A stretch of 64,000 nucleotides of DNA from Gilliamella sp. Lep-s35 (GTDB lineage: Bacteria > Pseudomonadota > Gammaproteobacteria > Enterobacterales > Orbaceae): positions 62,001-126,000 of the forward strand of contig NZ_WTEX01000004.1 of assembly GCF_009795845.1 (NCBI RefSeq), written 5' to 3'. A program made the translations under genes and the position numbers. Under the pieces are notes generated by a model, which was not told where the DNA came from, did not search any database, and saw only the letters and a program-made list of their open reading frames with translations. Shown here one piece after another: positions 8,651 through 18,743 of this stretch. The stretch's first letter is position 1, and every line of letters begins with the position of its first letter.

Positions 8651-9319
8651 ATGTCTATCAATTTACAACAATTAAAGCAAACACAGCAGGCGTTAGCCAA
8701 GCAGGTTAAATGTGCAGATGACTTTAATTCGTCAATAAATTACATTGGTGGTACCGATGTTGGTTTTGAAGATAATGGCAAGATTACTCGAGCGGCAATC
8801 GTCATTTTGCGGTATCCAACTTTCGAGGTTGTTGAGTATCATATTGCTCGGGTTGAGACAGGGTTTCCTTATATTCCTGGTTATTTATCTTTTCGAGAAT
8901 ACCCAGCATTACTTGCCGCTTGGCAGCAGGTAAAACAAAAGCCTGATTTATTATTAGTTGATGGGCAAGGTGTTGCACATCCTAGGCGTTTAGGTATTGC
9001 AAGCCATTTAGGCTTGTTGTTAGATATGCCAACAATTGGGGTTGCTAAAAAAAGGCTTTGCGGTCAATACGAAATATTACCTAAGCAAGCAGGTAATGTA
9101 ACACCTTTACAAGATAAGCAAGAACAGGTTGGTTGGGTTTTATGTAGTAAAGATAATTGCAATCCATTGTTTGTTTCGACAGGGCATAGGATAAGTCAAG
9201 ATAGTGCTTTAAAATGGGTTAATGCTTGTTTACGAGGCTATCGTTTGCCAGAGCCTACTCGCTGGGCCGATGCAATTGCGTCTAATAAACCGTTGTTTAA
9301 GAAGTTTATCCATGAATAA
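8651..9319 (+). CDS. nfi: Endonuclease V
   Basis: A 222-residue protein matching E. coli Nfi (223) along its length. It nicks DNA near deoxyinosine, initiating repair of deaminated adenine. Catalytic metal residues are visible: D36 in GGTDVGFE, the Glu of [11 protein letters not shown] and the Asp of [25 protein letters not shown] and PEPTRWADA complete the family pattern. The ATG at 8651 is preferred over an in-frame TTG at 8621 because it aligns with the family start. Its last 8 nt overlap trmN6, so the two are co-translated. Confidence 0.93.
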   Translation: MSINLQQLKQTQQALAKQVKCADDFNSSINYIGGTDVGFEDNGKITRAAIVILRYPTFEVVEYHIARVETGFPYIPGYLSFREYPALLAAWQQVKQKPDLLLVDGQGVAHPRRLGIASHLGLLLDMPTIGVAKKRLCGQYEILPKQAGNVTPLQDKQEQVGWVLCSKDNCNPLFVSTGHRISQDSALKWVNACLRGYRLPEPTRWADAIASNKPLFKKFIHE

Positions 9320-10058
9320 TAATTCATTATCGTTAAAAAAAGGTGGCTTTACCTTTAAACGTTTTTTTGTGGCACATGATAAAAGTCCAATGAAAGTGAC
9401 AACCGATAGTTGTTTGTTAGGGGCGTGGGTACCGATTGATTCGGCTCCGCAAAAAATACTCGATATTGGCTGTGGTTGTGGCGTAATTGCGTTAATGTTA
9501 GCTCAGCGGTTAGAACATGATAACTGCCAAATTGATGCTATCGATATTGATATGCAGGCAGTAGCACAATGTCAACAAAATAGCCAGCAAGCTGGGTTTG
9601 CTTCAATTAATGCATTTAATATCGATATTAATCAATTTGAGCCAAGTCATGTTGAAGGCTATGATTTAATTGTAACAAATCCCCCTTATTTTGAATCTGC
9701 CGTTGATTGTCGCAATTTGCAAAGACAGTTGGCACGTTATACCGAAAGCTTAAACTTTCAACAGATTATTGACACGGTTAAGCGTTTATTAAACCCTACA
9801 GGTCAATTTTGTTTAGTTTTACCTTATCATTTATCCAATCAGTTTAGGTTTTTATGTGAATCTAATCAGTTATATTTACACCAATTGATGAATGTTAGAT
9901 ATAGTGCAGATAAAGGCTTTTCGTTGTCGTTGATGGCTTTTTCATTAATTCAGTCTAATAAGGTTAATTCGCAGGAATTGTGTATGCGAGATGATGATGG
10001 GCGTTATTCACAAGAGTTTAGACGATTGTTATCTGATTTTTATCTGTTTCGAAAATAA
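9312..10058 (+). CDS. trmN6: tRNA1(Val) (adenine37-N6)-methyltransferase
   Basis: A 248-residue class I SAM-dependent methyltransferase equivalent to E. coli YfiC/TrmN6 (245). It methylates N6 of A37 in tRNA-Val1. The SAM-binding motif I DIGCGCG is at 51-57 and the N6-adenine methylase catalytic motif NPPYF at 123-127. [20 protein letters not shown] at the N-terminus is typical of YfiC. The start chosen is the ATG overlapping the nfi stop; longer in-frame starts would run deep inside nfi. The 227-bp gap that follows, up to 10286, shows no gene. Confidence 0.92.
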   Translation: MNNNSLSLKKGGFTFKRFFVAHDKSPMKVTTDSCLLGAWVPIDSAPQKILDIGCGCGVIALMLAQRLEHDNCQIDAIDIDMQAVAQCQQNSQQAGFASINAFNIDINQFEPSHVEGYDLIVTNPPYFESAVDCRNLQRQLARYTESLNFQQIIDTVKRLLNPTGQFCLVLPYHLSNQFRFLCESNQLYLHQLMNVRYSADKGFSLSLMAFSLIQSNKVNSQELCMRDDDGRYSQEFRRLLSDFYLFRK

Positions 10059-10285
10059 CGCTTAGATGCTTACTTATTTTTAATTTCATAGTGAATCTAA
10101 CTTATTTAATAGTAAGTAATAAATCTTGATAAAAGAAATTTTCATCCTCAAAAGTTAAAGTATAAAATTAATGTTATATACAAATATAACTTATTATTTA
10201 AGTCGCTTGCATTCCTTTTATATATTCGTATTTTTTGCTCATATGAGGCTTTTTGAGATTGTCAAAAAACCTAGACTAAATATGA

Positions 10286-11686
10286 TCAGATCAAGAAGTA
10301 TAAAATAGCAATGATAGCTAATAGGATAATTGCAATAGCATACACTTTGTCGTGTAAATAACTAAATACTGGTAAAGATCGTTCCTTTCTGGCATAAAGG
10401 TAAAAAAGTAGTCCTACACTATAAAGTATCATTGATAATAATAGATAAGATATGCCCCCAGCATAAATGAGCCATATACCATAAAGCGATCCTAAAGCGC
10501 CAATTATAATTAAATAGGATTTGCCTTGCTTAATGGCTAATTTAAAGACAAAAAGCGCAGAAAGTAAGTAGGGAATCAGCACCATTGAGGTTGACAATTG
10601 AATTAAGGTGTTGTAACCCGATTGGTAGAAATGGGCAAGGATAATTAATACCGTTATTAAGCATGTTGTTAGCCATAATGCGTTGGATGGTGTGCCTGCT
10701 TTGTTGAGTTTTCCAAAACAACTTGGTACTGTGTGTTGTTTGCCTTGACCACTTAAAAATAACATTTCAGCCGCTAGCATTAGCCATGATAATAATCCAC
10801 CACTCACTGATACAATTAAGCCAATATTAATTAAGGTTGCTCCCCAGCTACCAATTACGCGTTCAATTACTAAGGCCATTGATGGATTTTTCATTTGAGC
10901 AAGTTCTTGTTGTGGCACAATGCCAAGCGATAATACAGAGACACAAACAAGTAATAAGCTGGTGATCGCAAAGCCAAAAAAAGTGGCTCGACTAATGCTG
11001 ATGATATTTTTGGCTCTAGCAGCGTACACAGTTGCACTTTCAATCCCTAAATAGACCCATACGGTATAGAGCATGGTGTTTTTTACTTGATCGATAATTG
11101 AGCCTAATTGCGGTGTTCCCCAAAAATCTATCTTAAATGTCGATATTTTAAAGGCAAGGCTAACACAAACTATAAATAAACCAATAGGCACGATTTTCGC
11201 TAATGTTACTAGGCAATTTAATAAAAAGGCACGATATATTCCTTTTAATACAAAATAGTGTACTATCCATAAAAATACGATAGCCGTAATGACGGCAGGT
11301 AATGTGGTACCATGACCAAAGAAGCTCAAACAATCAAAAGATCCCAATGCACTAAATAAAATTACTAGGTAGCTGGTGCACGACATCCATGCCGATATCC
11401 AATATCCCCATGCGGCATTAAAGCCGATATAATCACCAAAACCTTCACGAACATAGCCATATAGCCCATCATTGATTTTGTAAAATCGAATCGATAAATA
11501 CTGAAATATCCGCGTTAGCATAAACATGCCGAATAGAGTTATTACCCATGCAATGAGAATGGCGCCAGTACCTGAACCTTCGGCCATGTTTTGCGGCAGA
11601 CTAAAAATTCCACTTCCTACAATACTGCCAACAACTAATAGAGTAAGGGGAAGTATGCCTAGCTTTTTTCGTATTGGTGTATTCAT
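10286..11686 (-). CDS. APC-family basic amino-acid/polyamine antiporter
   Basis: A 466-residue transporter with about twelve membrane segments, of the basic amino acid/polyamine antiporter (APA) branch of the APC superfamily. TM1 carries the unwound substrate-site motif VGSIVGSGIFSLPQ (about 18-31); YTVWVYLGIESATVYAARAK near 208-227 corresponds to TM6, as in ArcD/YjdE/AdiC-like proteins. It lies 50 nt downstream of a dimethylargininase gene on the same strand, so it probably exchanges arginine-type substrates for citrulline, ornithine or a methylated analogue. The exact substrate cannot be read from sequence. Confidence 0.82.
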   Translation of the reverse strand: MNTPIRKKLGILPLTLLVVGSIVGSGIFSLPQNMAEGSGTGAILIAWVITLFGMFMLTRIFQYLSIRFYKINDGLYGYVREGFGDYIGFNAAWGYWISAWMSCTSYLVILFSALGSFDCLSFFGHGTTLPAVITAIVFLWIVHYFVLKGIYRAFLLNCLVTLAKIVPIGLFIVCVSLAFKISTFKIDFWGTPQLGSIIDQVKNTMLYTVWVYLGIESATVYAARAKNIISISRATFFGFAITSLLLVCVSVLSLGIVPQQELAQMKNPSMALVIERVIGSWGATLINIGLIVSVSGGLLSWLMLAAEMLFLSGQGKQHTVPSCFGKLNKAGTPSNALWLTTCLITVLIILAHFYQSGYNTLIQLSTSMVLIPYLLSALFVFKLAIKQGKSYLIIIGALGSLYGIWLIYAGGISYLLLSMILYSVGLLFYLYARKERSLPVFSYLHDKVYAIAIILLAIIAILYFLI

Positions 11687-11736
11687 CGATTCACTTATTT
11701 TTTAGTTAAATATCAGTTGGTTTTCATTGAGTTATT

Positions 11737-12507
11737 TTAAAATCGCAATGACATGCAACTTACGCCACCATCAATTTTTTGATATTCAGAGGTATCTACT
11801 TCAATTACTTGGTAACCTAGCTTTTCAATTTTTGCTTTTGTTATTGGATAACCCGCTGGCATAATTACTCTATCATTTACCCAAATACAATTGGCCGCAT
11901 AACTTTCTTGTTCAGGAATTTCAATAATATTAAGGTGCCCAAATTCGGGTTTAGTTATAAATTCGCCTGCGGCTAATAAGTTGTTATTTTCTAAATAAGC
12001 AAGTCCTGTTTTTAGGTGAAGAACTTTTTCTAGTGTTACGATAGATCCTGTTAGTCCATACTTTTCTAAAATAGCAATCATTTGCTTGGCACCAGCTTGG
12101 TTGGTTCGTGCTGATAAACCTATGTAGTAGTGGTTTTCAACCATCATTATATCGCCCGCTTCAACGGTACCTGGTGCGGTAATCCTTTCTACTTTATTTG
12201 GATAAAATCTTTCAATGGTATCGACAATGATTTCAGTTTCTTCCCTACGGCTTTCAGCTCCTGGTCTTGTTATAATGGCACAATGCGGTGTACAAAGAAC
12301 GGTATCTTCAACAAATACTGAATCAGGGAAGCGTTCATCGGCAGGTAAGATGGTGATATCGACATCGCACTGTTGTAATGCTCGAATGTAATTATTGTGC
12401 TGATCTAAGGCTTTTTGATAATTTGGTTTGCCTAAGTTGGATGATGTTAAACCATTAATTAGTGATTTAGCTGGTGTTCTTGCAATAATATGACTAAATT
12501 TTTTCAT
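11737..12507 (-). CDS. ddaH: Dimethylarginine dimethylaminohydrolase (dimethylargininase)
   Basis: A 256-residue guanidine-modifying enzyme with the pentein fold. The catalytic triad is visible: E116 in TVEAGDI, H164 in VLHLKTGLAYL, and the nucleophile C251 in GGVSCMSLRF. The substrate-side FVEDT at 65-69 matches bacterial DDAH. The reaction is methylated arginine to citrulline plus methylamine or dimethylamine. Length and the near-terminal Cys separate it from arginine deiminases, which exceed 400 residues. The gene precedes the antiporter in an apparent two-gene operon. A relaxed specificity toward other guanidines remains possible. Confidence 0.85.
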   Translation of the reverse strand: MKKFSHIIARTPAKSLINGLTSSNLGKPNYQKALDQHNNYIRALQQCDVDITILPADERFPDSVFVEDTVLCTPHCAIITRPGAESRREETEIIVDTIERFYPNKVERITAPGTVEAGDIMMVENHYYIGLSARTNQAGAKQMIAILEKYGLTGSIVTLEKVLHLKTGLAYLENNNLLAAGEFITKPEFGHLNIIEIPEQESYAANCIWVNDRVIMPAGYPITKAKIEKLGYQVIEVDTSEYQKIDGGVSCMSLRF

Positions 12508-12691
12508 TTTTAACCCACTCTTATTTATAATTATGCTTTATTTTTGAATAATAATTCACTAAACAAACTAAATCAAGCTTAAATTTGATTTTTTATTCAA
12601 TTTTATTTTGTGGTGTAGTGCTTTGAATTATAGCTGTTCTGAATTGCTGGGATGTTGTGAGTAGGTTACCCATTGATAGTTGTACAGCGGT

Positions 12692-12720
12692 ATAGAAGTG
12701 ATAGAAGTGATAGAAGTGAT
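12692..12720. repeat. Short tandem repeat, 9-bp unit
   Basis: ATAGAAGTG is repeated three times exactly, with a fourth degenerate unit, in the gap between apt and ddaH. It is probably a neutral slippage tract. Confidence 0.8.
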
Positions 12721-12782
12721 AGAGGGTGTATAAATAGGGTAATATAAATTACCCTTAAAAAGATATGTTTTAAATAGATAGA

Positions 12783-13334
12783 TTATTCACCTTCAAAATC
12801 CACTAATGTGAAACAATCAATGCCCATATCTGTGAGTTTAGTTTTACCTTCTAAAGCGGGTAAATTAATTACAAAAGCTGCATCTTGGGCAATGCCGCCA
12901 GCTTTTTGAATCAATTTTGCTGTTGCCGCAACTGTACCGCCAGTAGCCAATAAATCATCGATGATTAATACGCGTTCACCCGCTTTGATAGCATCTGAGT
13001 GAATTTCAAGCGTGTCAGTGCCATATTCTAGTTGATATTCTTCTTTAAATACGTGACGCGGTAACTTATTGGGTTTTCTTACTGGTACAAAACCAATATT
13101 TAATGCTAATGCAATTGGAGCTGCAAAGATAAACCCACGCGCTTCGGTGCCAACCACTTTATCTATTTTTTTATCTTTATAGTGATCGATTAATAGCTCA
13201 ACCGAAGTACGAAATGCAACAGGATCTTCAAGCAGGCTAGTAATATCACGAAATAGAATCCCTTTTTTAGGGTAATCGGGTATGGTGATAATACTATTTT
13301 TAATAAGTGCAAGTTTTTCTTGTAATTGAGTCAT
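12783..13334 (-). CDS. apt: Adenine phosphoribosyltransferase
   Basis: A 183-residue type I PRTase identical in length to E. coli Apt. It converts adenine and PRPP to AMP and diphosphate in purine salvage. The PRPP-binding loop [17 protein letters not shown] lies near residues 123-139; [12 protein letters not shown]-like sequence at the N-terminus and [17 protein letters not shown] are typical. It is a single gene divergent from the VWA operon. Confidence 0.95.
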   Translation of the reverse strand: MTQLQEKLALIKNSIITIPDYPKKGILFRDITSLLEDPVAFRTSVELLIDHYKDKKIDKVVGTEARGFIFAAPIALALNIGFVPVRKPNKLPRHVFKEEYQLEYGTDTLEIHSDAIKAGERVLIIDDLLATGGTVAATAKLIQKAGGIAQDAAFVINLPALEGKTKLTDMGIDCFTLVDFEGE

Positions 13335-13549
13335 ATTAAATGTTCTCTATATCATTTCTATAAGAATGGACAATTTTTTATTATATACTTTCGCCATTTG
13401 GCATGGCAATAAACAAAAAGCAATATCGGCATAAATTAAAATCCTTGACTTGGTTTTTTACATTTTTTTGCAAATAAATACAATATTCAGACAGTTTATT
13501 TTGTAAAAAGCAGATAATTGAATAAACTTCATATAAAAAAGGAAATAAC

Positions 13550-14902
13550 ATGAAATTTATTAAATCACTTATTTTTGTTGGAATTTCTGTATTGAGTTTT
13601 TGGGGGAATGCCAAAACAAATAATCAAATACAGGTTCGTTCAGAATTGGCATCGCCTATTATCTTAGAAAACTCAGAAGAAAAGAATTATTTAAAAGTGT
13701 CGTTAACTGGAATTGAGTTTGACTCATCTAAGCGTGTACCGATTAATTTAGCTTTAGTCATTGATCGTTCTGGTTCTATGTCTGGTGACCGTATTGAAAA
13801 AGCAAGAGAAGCGGCTATTCTTGCGGTTAATATGCTTAATAATGAAGATATGTTATCAATTGTTGCTTATGATTCTGATGCTAAAGTTATTGTGCCATCT
13901 TCTAAAGTTACTAATAAACAAAAAATTATAAGATTGATTAATAAACACATTGTTGCTGGTGGCGGTACAGCATTATTTGCTGGTTTAAGTAAAGGTATTA
14001 ATCAAGTTGAAAAGCAACTAACTAAAGATAAAGTTAATCGAATTATTTTGTTATCTGATGGGCAAGCTAACATTGGACCATCTTCGGTTGGCGAACTTTC
14101 AGAGTTAGCCATTATTGCAGCTAAAAAGAATATTGCTATTACTACGTTAGGTATTGGTAGTGATTATAATGAGCAGTTAATGTCCTCAATTGCAAGTTAT
14201 AGTGATGGTAATCATGTATTTATTGATGATACAGCAAAGCTTGAAAATGTATTTGTGCGTGAATTTAAAGATGTTATGTCTGCTGTTGCGCAAGATGTAA
14301 TTATTACTATTCATTTGAAAGAAGGTGTTAAGCCTGTGCGTTTACTTGGTCGTGATGGTGTAATTAAAGATAATCAAGTCACAGTTAAAATGAATCAGTT
14401 GTATTCAAATCAAGAAAAATATCTATTATTAGAAGTTATCCCAGAAAAAGGTAAAGTAGGGCAAAATAAAACACTCGCCCAAATTGATTTGCAATATGAT
14501 AATTTATTAGAAAATAAAACCGAAAATGAAACCCAAGTTGTTAAAATTGCTTATACTGATAATCAAGATGTAGTTAATAAAGCCATTGTCCATGAAGTCG
14601 TTGCCGAATCAGAAATACAAAAAGTTACACTTGAAAATGATAAAGCTTTAAAGCTTTATAATGAAGGTAAAGTAGATGAAGCAAGACAGTTATTACAAGA
14701 AAATAGTAAAATGCTTAGTGAACGAGCAGATATGTTAAGCAAAAGTAAGCCAGAAGTAAGTAGTAGATTAAAAGAGCAAATGAATAAAAATAATATAATG
14801 GCTGATGCAATTCTTACTGATGATGAGAACACTTATCGTAAAAAAGTGACTGAAAAACAGTATGAATCCAAGCAAAGTATGAAAAGTGTGATAAAAAAAT
14901 AA
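13550..14902 (+). CDS. Exported von Willebrand factor A domain protein
   Basis: A 450-residue protein with a Sec signal peptide (residues 1-21, cleavage near GNA-K). A VWA domain spans about 65-245 with a complete MIDAS: D72-x-S74-x-S76 (IDRSGSMSG), T140 (GGGTALFAGL) and D170 (LSDGQANIG). The region 250-350 is beta-rich, and the C-terminal 100 residues are charged and probably helical. No C-terminal anchor or sorting signal is seen, so it should be periplasmic or released. It is 3 nt upstream of a histidine kinase gene, suggesting it works with, or is sensed by, that kinase. An AAGGAAA ribosome site precedes the ATG. Its ligand is unknown. Confidence 0.8.
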   Translation: MKFIKSLIFVGISVLSFWGNAKTNNQIQVRSELASPIILENSEEKNYLKVSLTGIEFDSSKRVPINLALVIDRSGSMSGDRIEKAREAAILAVNMLNNEDMLSIVAYDSDAKVIVPSSKVTNKQKIIRLINKHIVAGGGTALFAGLSKGINQVEKQLTKDKVNRIILLSDGQANIGPSSVGELSELAIIAAKKNIAITTLGIGSDYNEQLMSSIASYSDGNHVFIDDTAKLENVFVREFKDVMSAVAQDVIITIHLKEGVKPVRLLGRDGVIKDNQVTVKMNQLYSNQEKYLLLEVIPEKGKVGQNKTLAQIDLQYDNLLENKTENETQVVKIAYTDNQDVVNKAIVHEVVAESEIQKVTLENDKALKLYNEGKVDEARQLLQENSKMLSERADMLSKSKPEVSSRLKEQMNKNNIMADAILTDDENTYRKKVTEKQYESKQSMKSVIKK

Positions 14903-14905
14903 CCT

Positions 14906-16351
14906 ATGAAAAAATTAACAGCGATTTTGTCTTTTTTTATATTAATAGTTGCTTTTAGCTATTTAGGTTGGCGAACTATTGAGCATGAGGCCTTAATGCG
15001 CCAAACTAATCAGAAGCTATTAGCACAAAGTCAAATGAAGAATATAAAATCATCAATTGAATCGCTGTTAAATCAACGAGCTGTTTATTTTAATAGTTTG
15101 GCTCAGTTTTTACATAGCGATCAAACTGATATGGATGGTTTTTTAGCATCACAAACCGATATTAAAAATATCTTTAAGATCAAACATAATAAAATTGTTT
15201 ATTTTAGCAATAAAACCGATCTGCAATGGAGCAATATTGTTGAATCAATTGAATACGATAGTTCAATTTTAGTTAATCATCATTCTCAATCTGAGCAATT
15301 TCAACCTAAATTTGGTTGGTATCAATCCTATGATCATCTTATTTATTGGGTAATTGAATCAGACACGATAATTGGTTTTGAGCTTTCAACCATTAATTTT
15401 TCGTTAAATGTGATTTGTTTATTTGACGATCAAATGTTAGTTGATAATTTTGTGTTATTAGATCACGATAAACAGATTTATGTTAATGGTGAACAATTGG
15501 CTGATAGTATCACTATTACGCTAGATTATCCATTACAGAATTGGAAATTAATTTATTATTATCAATCGCCTAAATTATTAGTATTGTATTTAATTGGTGG
15601 TGGATTTATTGGTTTATTTATCATTGTCATTAGTTTTATTGCTTTGTATTGCTACCGTGAATATACTCGAACATTGCGCTTAGCAAAACAACAAGTTAGC
15701 TTTGTTGGTCAGGTTTCACACGAGTTTAAAACCCCTTTAACTAATATCACACTTTATGCTGAACTATTACAAGAAAGGCTGATTGATGAACCTGTACCAA
15801 TTCCAGATTATTTAGAGGTGATCACGAGTGAAAGCAAAAGATTGACAAGACTAGTACAAAATGTGCTTAATTTTAATAAAACTGCCAATCTAAATATAAA
15901 ACCCGTCAATTTAATACACTTAGTTGAACGAGTTTATACTACTTTTAAACCTGTGTTAGCAAAGAAATCTTTGCAACTTAATTTAATTATTAATTGTGAT
16001 AAAGATTGCATAATTAATACCGATGAAGATAGTGTGTTACAAATTGTTAATAATTTTTTAAGTAATGCCGAAAAATATGCTGCAAGAGGTAAAAAAGTTG
16101 ATTTGTTACTCAATAAAAATGACAAACAAACAATCATTACAGTTCGAGATTATGGTAGTGGTATTCCTAATCATTTAATCAGGCAGATTTTTAAACCATT
16201 TTATCGTATCAATTCATCAATAACAGAAGGTGTTGCTGGTACAGGTATTGGACTTACCATTGCTAATCAATTAGCACAGCAATTGAATGGCACCATTCAG
16301 GTTGTAAATGAAACCCCTGGTGTTGCCTTTTCGTTAATTATTATGGAGTAA
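14906..16351 (+). CDS. Membrane sensor histidine kinase
   Basis: A 481-residue kinase with a membrane segment near residues 5-22, a periplasmic sensor region of about 200 residues with no recognised domain, and a second membrane segment near 225-250. Next come HisKA with phospho-acceptor H272 (QVSHEFKTPLTN) and HATPase_c (N box NNFLSNAEKYA, G1 DYGSGIPNH, G2 GTGIGLTIA). There is no clear HAMP domain. It lies between the VWA gene and an OmpR-type regulator with 3- and 2-nt gaps, so all three are one operon. The periplasmic domain is the obvious candidate to contact the exported VWA protein. Confidence 0.88.
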   Translation: MKKLTAILSFFILIVAFSYLGWRTIEHEALMRQTNQKLLAQSQMKNIKSSIESLLNQRAVYFNSLAQFLHSDQTDMDGFLASQTDIKNIFKIKHNKIVYFSNKTDLQWSNIVESIEYDSSILVNHHSQSEQFQPKFGWYQSYDHLIYWVIESDTIIGFELSTINFSLNVICLFDDQMLVDNFVLLDHDKQIYVNGEQLADSITITLDYPLQNWKLIYYYQSPKLLVLYLIGGGFIGLFIIVISFIALYCYREYTRTLRLAKQQVSFVGQVSHEFKTPLTNITLYAELLQERLIDEPVPIPDYLEVITSESKRLTRLVQNVLNFNKTANLNIKPVNLIHLVERVYTTFKPVLAKKSLQLNLIINCDKDCIINTDEDSVLQIVNNFLSNAEKYAARGKKVDLLLNKNDKQTIITVRDYGSGIPNHLIRQIFKPFYRINSSITEGVAGTGIGLTIANQLAQQLNGTIQVVNETPGVAFSLIIME

Positions 16352-16353
16352 AA

Positions 16354-17037
16354 ATGAAAATTTTAATTGCCGAAGATGATCTACATATCCGTCAAGGTAT
16401 GACCGATCTTTTAGAACAAGAAGGCTATTCAATTATTCAAGCACCTAATGGTAAAGTTGCTCTAGAATTATTTGAGCAAAATCAACCTGATTTTATTATT
16501 TTAGATATTATGATGCCTGAACTTGATGGTTACAGCGTTTGTCGTGAAATACGTAAAATAAATGATGATGTGCCAATTTTATTTTTATCAGCAAAAGATG
16601 AAGAAATCGATCGCGTAATAGGGCTCGAACTAGGTGCTGATGATTATATGAGTAAACCATTTGGTGTACATGAACTAAGGGCAAGAATTAAAGCTATAGC
16701 TAAACGTTATTTAAAATCACAACAATCCAATCCAAAAGTTGATGATTCTTTTGTTTTTGGTGATTTGCAGGTTTATCCAATTGAGTTATGCGCTAAACGT
16801 AGGGAACAAACTATTGAGCTTTCGTTACGAGAAATAAAAATACTGGAATGTTTTTATAAAAATAAAAATAACGTGGTTACCCGTGATATGCTGTTTGATT
16901 ACGCTTGGGGCTATGATTATATGCCAAACAGCCGAACACTAGATCAACATATTTCGAAATTACGCAAACAAATCGAAATTGATCCCTTAAACCCAGTTTT
17001 GATCAAAACAGTTCATGGTGTAGGGTATAGGCATTAA
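16354..17037 (+). CDS. OmpR/PhoB-family response regulator
   Basis: A 227-residue regulator. The receiver domain (1-120) has the acidic pair AEDD at 6-9, phospho-acceptor D51 (ILDIMMPELDG) and the switch Lys in YMSKPF near 101. The winged-helix DNA-binding domain (about 130-227) ends with the typical LDQHISKLRKQIE and VHGVGYRH. It is the cognate partner of the kinase just upstream. Targets are unknown; autoregulation of this operon is common in the family. It converges with ispE with a 39-nt gap. Confidence 0.93.
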   Translation: MKILIAEDDLHIRQGMTDLLEQEGYSIIQAPNGKVALELFEQNQPDFIILDIMMPELDGYSVCREIRKINDDVPILFLSAKDEEIDRVIGLELGADDYMSKPFGVHELRARIKAIAKRYLKSQQSNPKVDDSFVFGDLQVYPIELCAKRREQTIELSLREIKILECFYKNKNNVVTRDMLFDYAWGYDYMPNSRTLDQHISKLRKQIEIDPLNPVLIKTVHGVGYRH

Positions 17038-17076
17038 TCGTACTTTTGATAATAAAAAACTTTATTTTGCATTAGT

Positions 17077-17919
17077 CTAATTTGTGTATAAAGGCGAATT
17101 GTTTAACGATTTTGCGACAAAACTATTAACTGATAGTGCTGCATTAAGTTTGCCTTGAATGGCTAATGCTTGTTGCTTTGATTCACATTGGGTAAAAACA
17201 CATGCACCAGTTCCTGTTAATCGAGTTGTACCATATTGGGAAAGGTAAGTAATTATATTATCTATTGTTGGATAACGTTTCCTAACTACTTCCTCACAAT
17301 TATTTTTTAATTCGTTAAACTTCAATGAAAGTAAATCAGTAATGCTTTGAGCTGGCGTATTGCGAGTTAGCTCAGGATCATTAAATATTTCGACTGTTGA
17401 TATTTCAATATTGGGACAGGCAACTAAATACCAGTATTCAGGAACGTCGACGCTTTGGAATTGATCACCAATGCCTTCAGCAAAAGCTGTATGCCCATGA
17501 ATAAAAATAGGCACATCAGCACCAATGATACGGCCAATTTTGATTAATTCGTCAGTCGATAAGTTAAGTTGCCATAACTGATTTAGTGCGACTAATACAG
17601 TTGCAGCATTCGAAGAAGCTCCGCCTAATCCTCCACCCATTGGGATTTTTTTATCAATTGTAATATCTACACCAAGATTTTTTTTGTTGGTATAGTTTTT
17701 TAATCGTTCCGCGGCGATCATAATTAAATTCTTATCGTCAGGAATGTTGGCAAATGGTGTTAATAACTTTATTTTATCATCTTGACGGACTGTAAACGTC
17801 AAGATGTCATAATAATCTACAAATTGAAATAGCGTTTGTAGATTATGATAATTATCAGCACGACGACCTGTAATGTATAAAAATAAATTTAATTTAGCGG
17901 GGGATAACCATTGTTTCAT
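17077..17919 (-). CDS. ispE: 4-diphosphocytidyl-2-C-methyl-D-erythritol kinase
   Basis: A 280-residue GHMP kinase of the MEP isoprenoid pathway. It phosphorylates CDP-methylerythritol at the 2-hydroxyl with ATP. The N-terminal SPAKLNLFLYITGRR and the ATP-binding glycine-rich loop PMGGGLGGASSNAAT (around 91-105) are diagnostic; TGTGACVFTQ near 237 is GHMP motif 3. It follows lolB by 12 nt, the same pair order as in E. coli, but prs, the usual next gene there, is absent. Confidence 0.95.
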   Translation of the reverse strand: MKQWLSPAKLNLFLYITGRRADNYHNLQTLFQFVDYYDILTFTVRQDDKIKLLTPFANIPDDKNLIMIAAERLKNYTNKKNLGVDITIDKKIPMGGGLGGASSNAATVLVALNQLWQLNLSTDELIKIGRIIGADVPIFIHGHTAFAEGIGDQFQSVDVPEYWYLVACPNIEISTVEIFNDPELTRNTPAQSITDLLSLKFNELKNNCEEVVRKRYPTIDNIITYLSQYGTTRLTGTGACVFTQCESKQQALAIQGKLNAALSVNSFVAKSLNNSPLYTN

Positions 17920-17931
17920 AAATATAATCCG

Positions 17932-18552
17932 TTATTTTAGAACCCAGTCACTAATTTTTAAGCGGACAATTTCATCATCATGGGTTAGTTCAATAATTGC
18001 AGGTAAATCAATTTTTTTATTTTTATAGGTATAAGCTTTATAACTTGGAATTTTTAATATCCATTTATTATTACCTTGCATAAAGGTGGTTGATATTAAT
18101 CGTCCTGAATTGTCTAATTTGTCAGCATTAATATTGTCTGAAAATCCTTTTAACCAATTATGTAAAGAATTTAATGGTATATTTACGTTAGAAATTTTTT
18201 TCATTAGATTTTCAACGTTGACATCTTGATAACTTCCGCCGTTTTTATCGATCAATTGCGCATAATTAGGTTCAGCTTTTAAGGTTAAAATATTGGTACC
18301 AACAGGTGTAGTTAATTTGACTTCGTAATTATCTGTTGACTGTTGGGTAATTAAAAATCGACCATAATTACGGGACTTGTCGCTCATATGAGCAATACTG
18401 CCGTTTACTTGGAATGCATTTATTTGTTGTAGATTTTGTTGGTGAGCTTGCCATTGTTGTTCAATCGAAGCAGCATTTTGCGATTTAGTAGCTTGGCAAG
18501 CTACAATAAATAAAGACAAAATGATAACAAAAGTATATTTGATTTTAGACAT
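17932..18552 (-). CDS. lolB: Outer-membrane lipoprotein receptor LolB
   Basis: A 206-residue lipoprotein (E. coli LolB, 207). The signal peptide ends in the lipobox FIVAC with lipidated C19. The mature part is the single beta-barrel LolB domain with NYGRFLITQ, YEVKLTTPVGTNILTLKAEP and NWLKGF segments. LolB accepts lipoproteins from LolA at the inner face of the outer membrane. It begins the lolB-ispE unit and is divergent from hemA, an arrangement conserved in enterics. Confidence 0.92.
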   Translation of the reverse strand: MSKIKYTFVIILSLFIVACQATKSQNAASIEQQWQAHQQNLQQINAFQVNGSIAHMSDKSRNYGRFLITQQSTDNYEVKLTTPVGTNILTLKAEPNYAQLIDKNGGSYQDVNVENLMKKISNVNIPLNSLHNWLKGFSDNINADKLDNSGRLISTTFMQGNNKWILKIPSYKAYTYKNKKIDLPAIIELTHDDEIVRLKISDWVLK

Positions 18553-18743
18553 GAAATAACTCTTTAGTTGTTAATGTTTTTTGTTAGCTATGTGTGCATT
18601 ATAACCGATAATTATCTGAATAAGAAAAAAGTAACTCTGTAAATTAATCTTTGTTCTTTTTTATGTATAATATAGGCTTAAAGTACATTTAATATAATAA
18701 GATAATTATATCTAATATAACCTTCAAAAAAAGAAGTGATGCA

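Noticed and set aside
12692-12720. Phase-variable tract from the 9-bp tandem repeat
   Set aside because: It is intergenic, with only three full units and no promoter elements spaced by it that I can identify.
14906-16351. Proteobacterial dedicated sortase system kinase
   Set aside because: The kinase is shorter than that family as I recall it, no sortase is adjacent, and the VWA protein has no sorting signal or C-terminal anchor.
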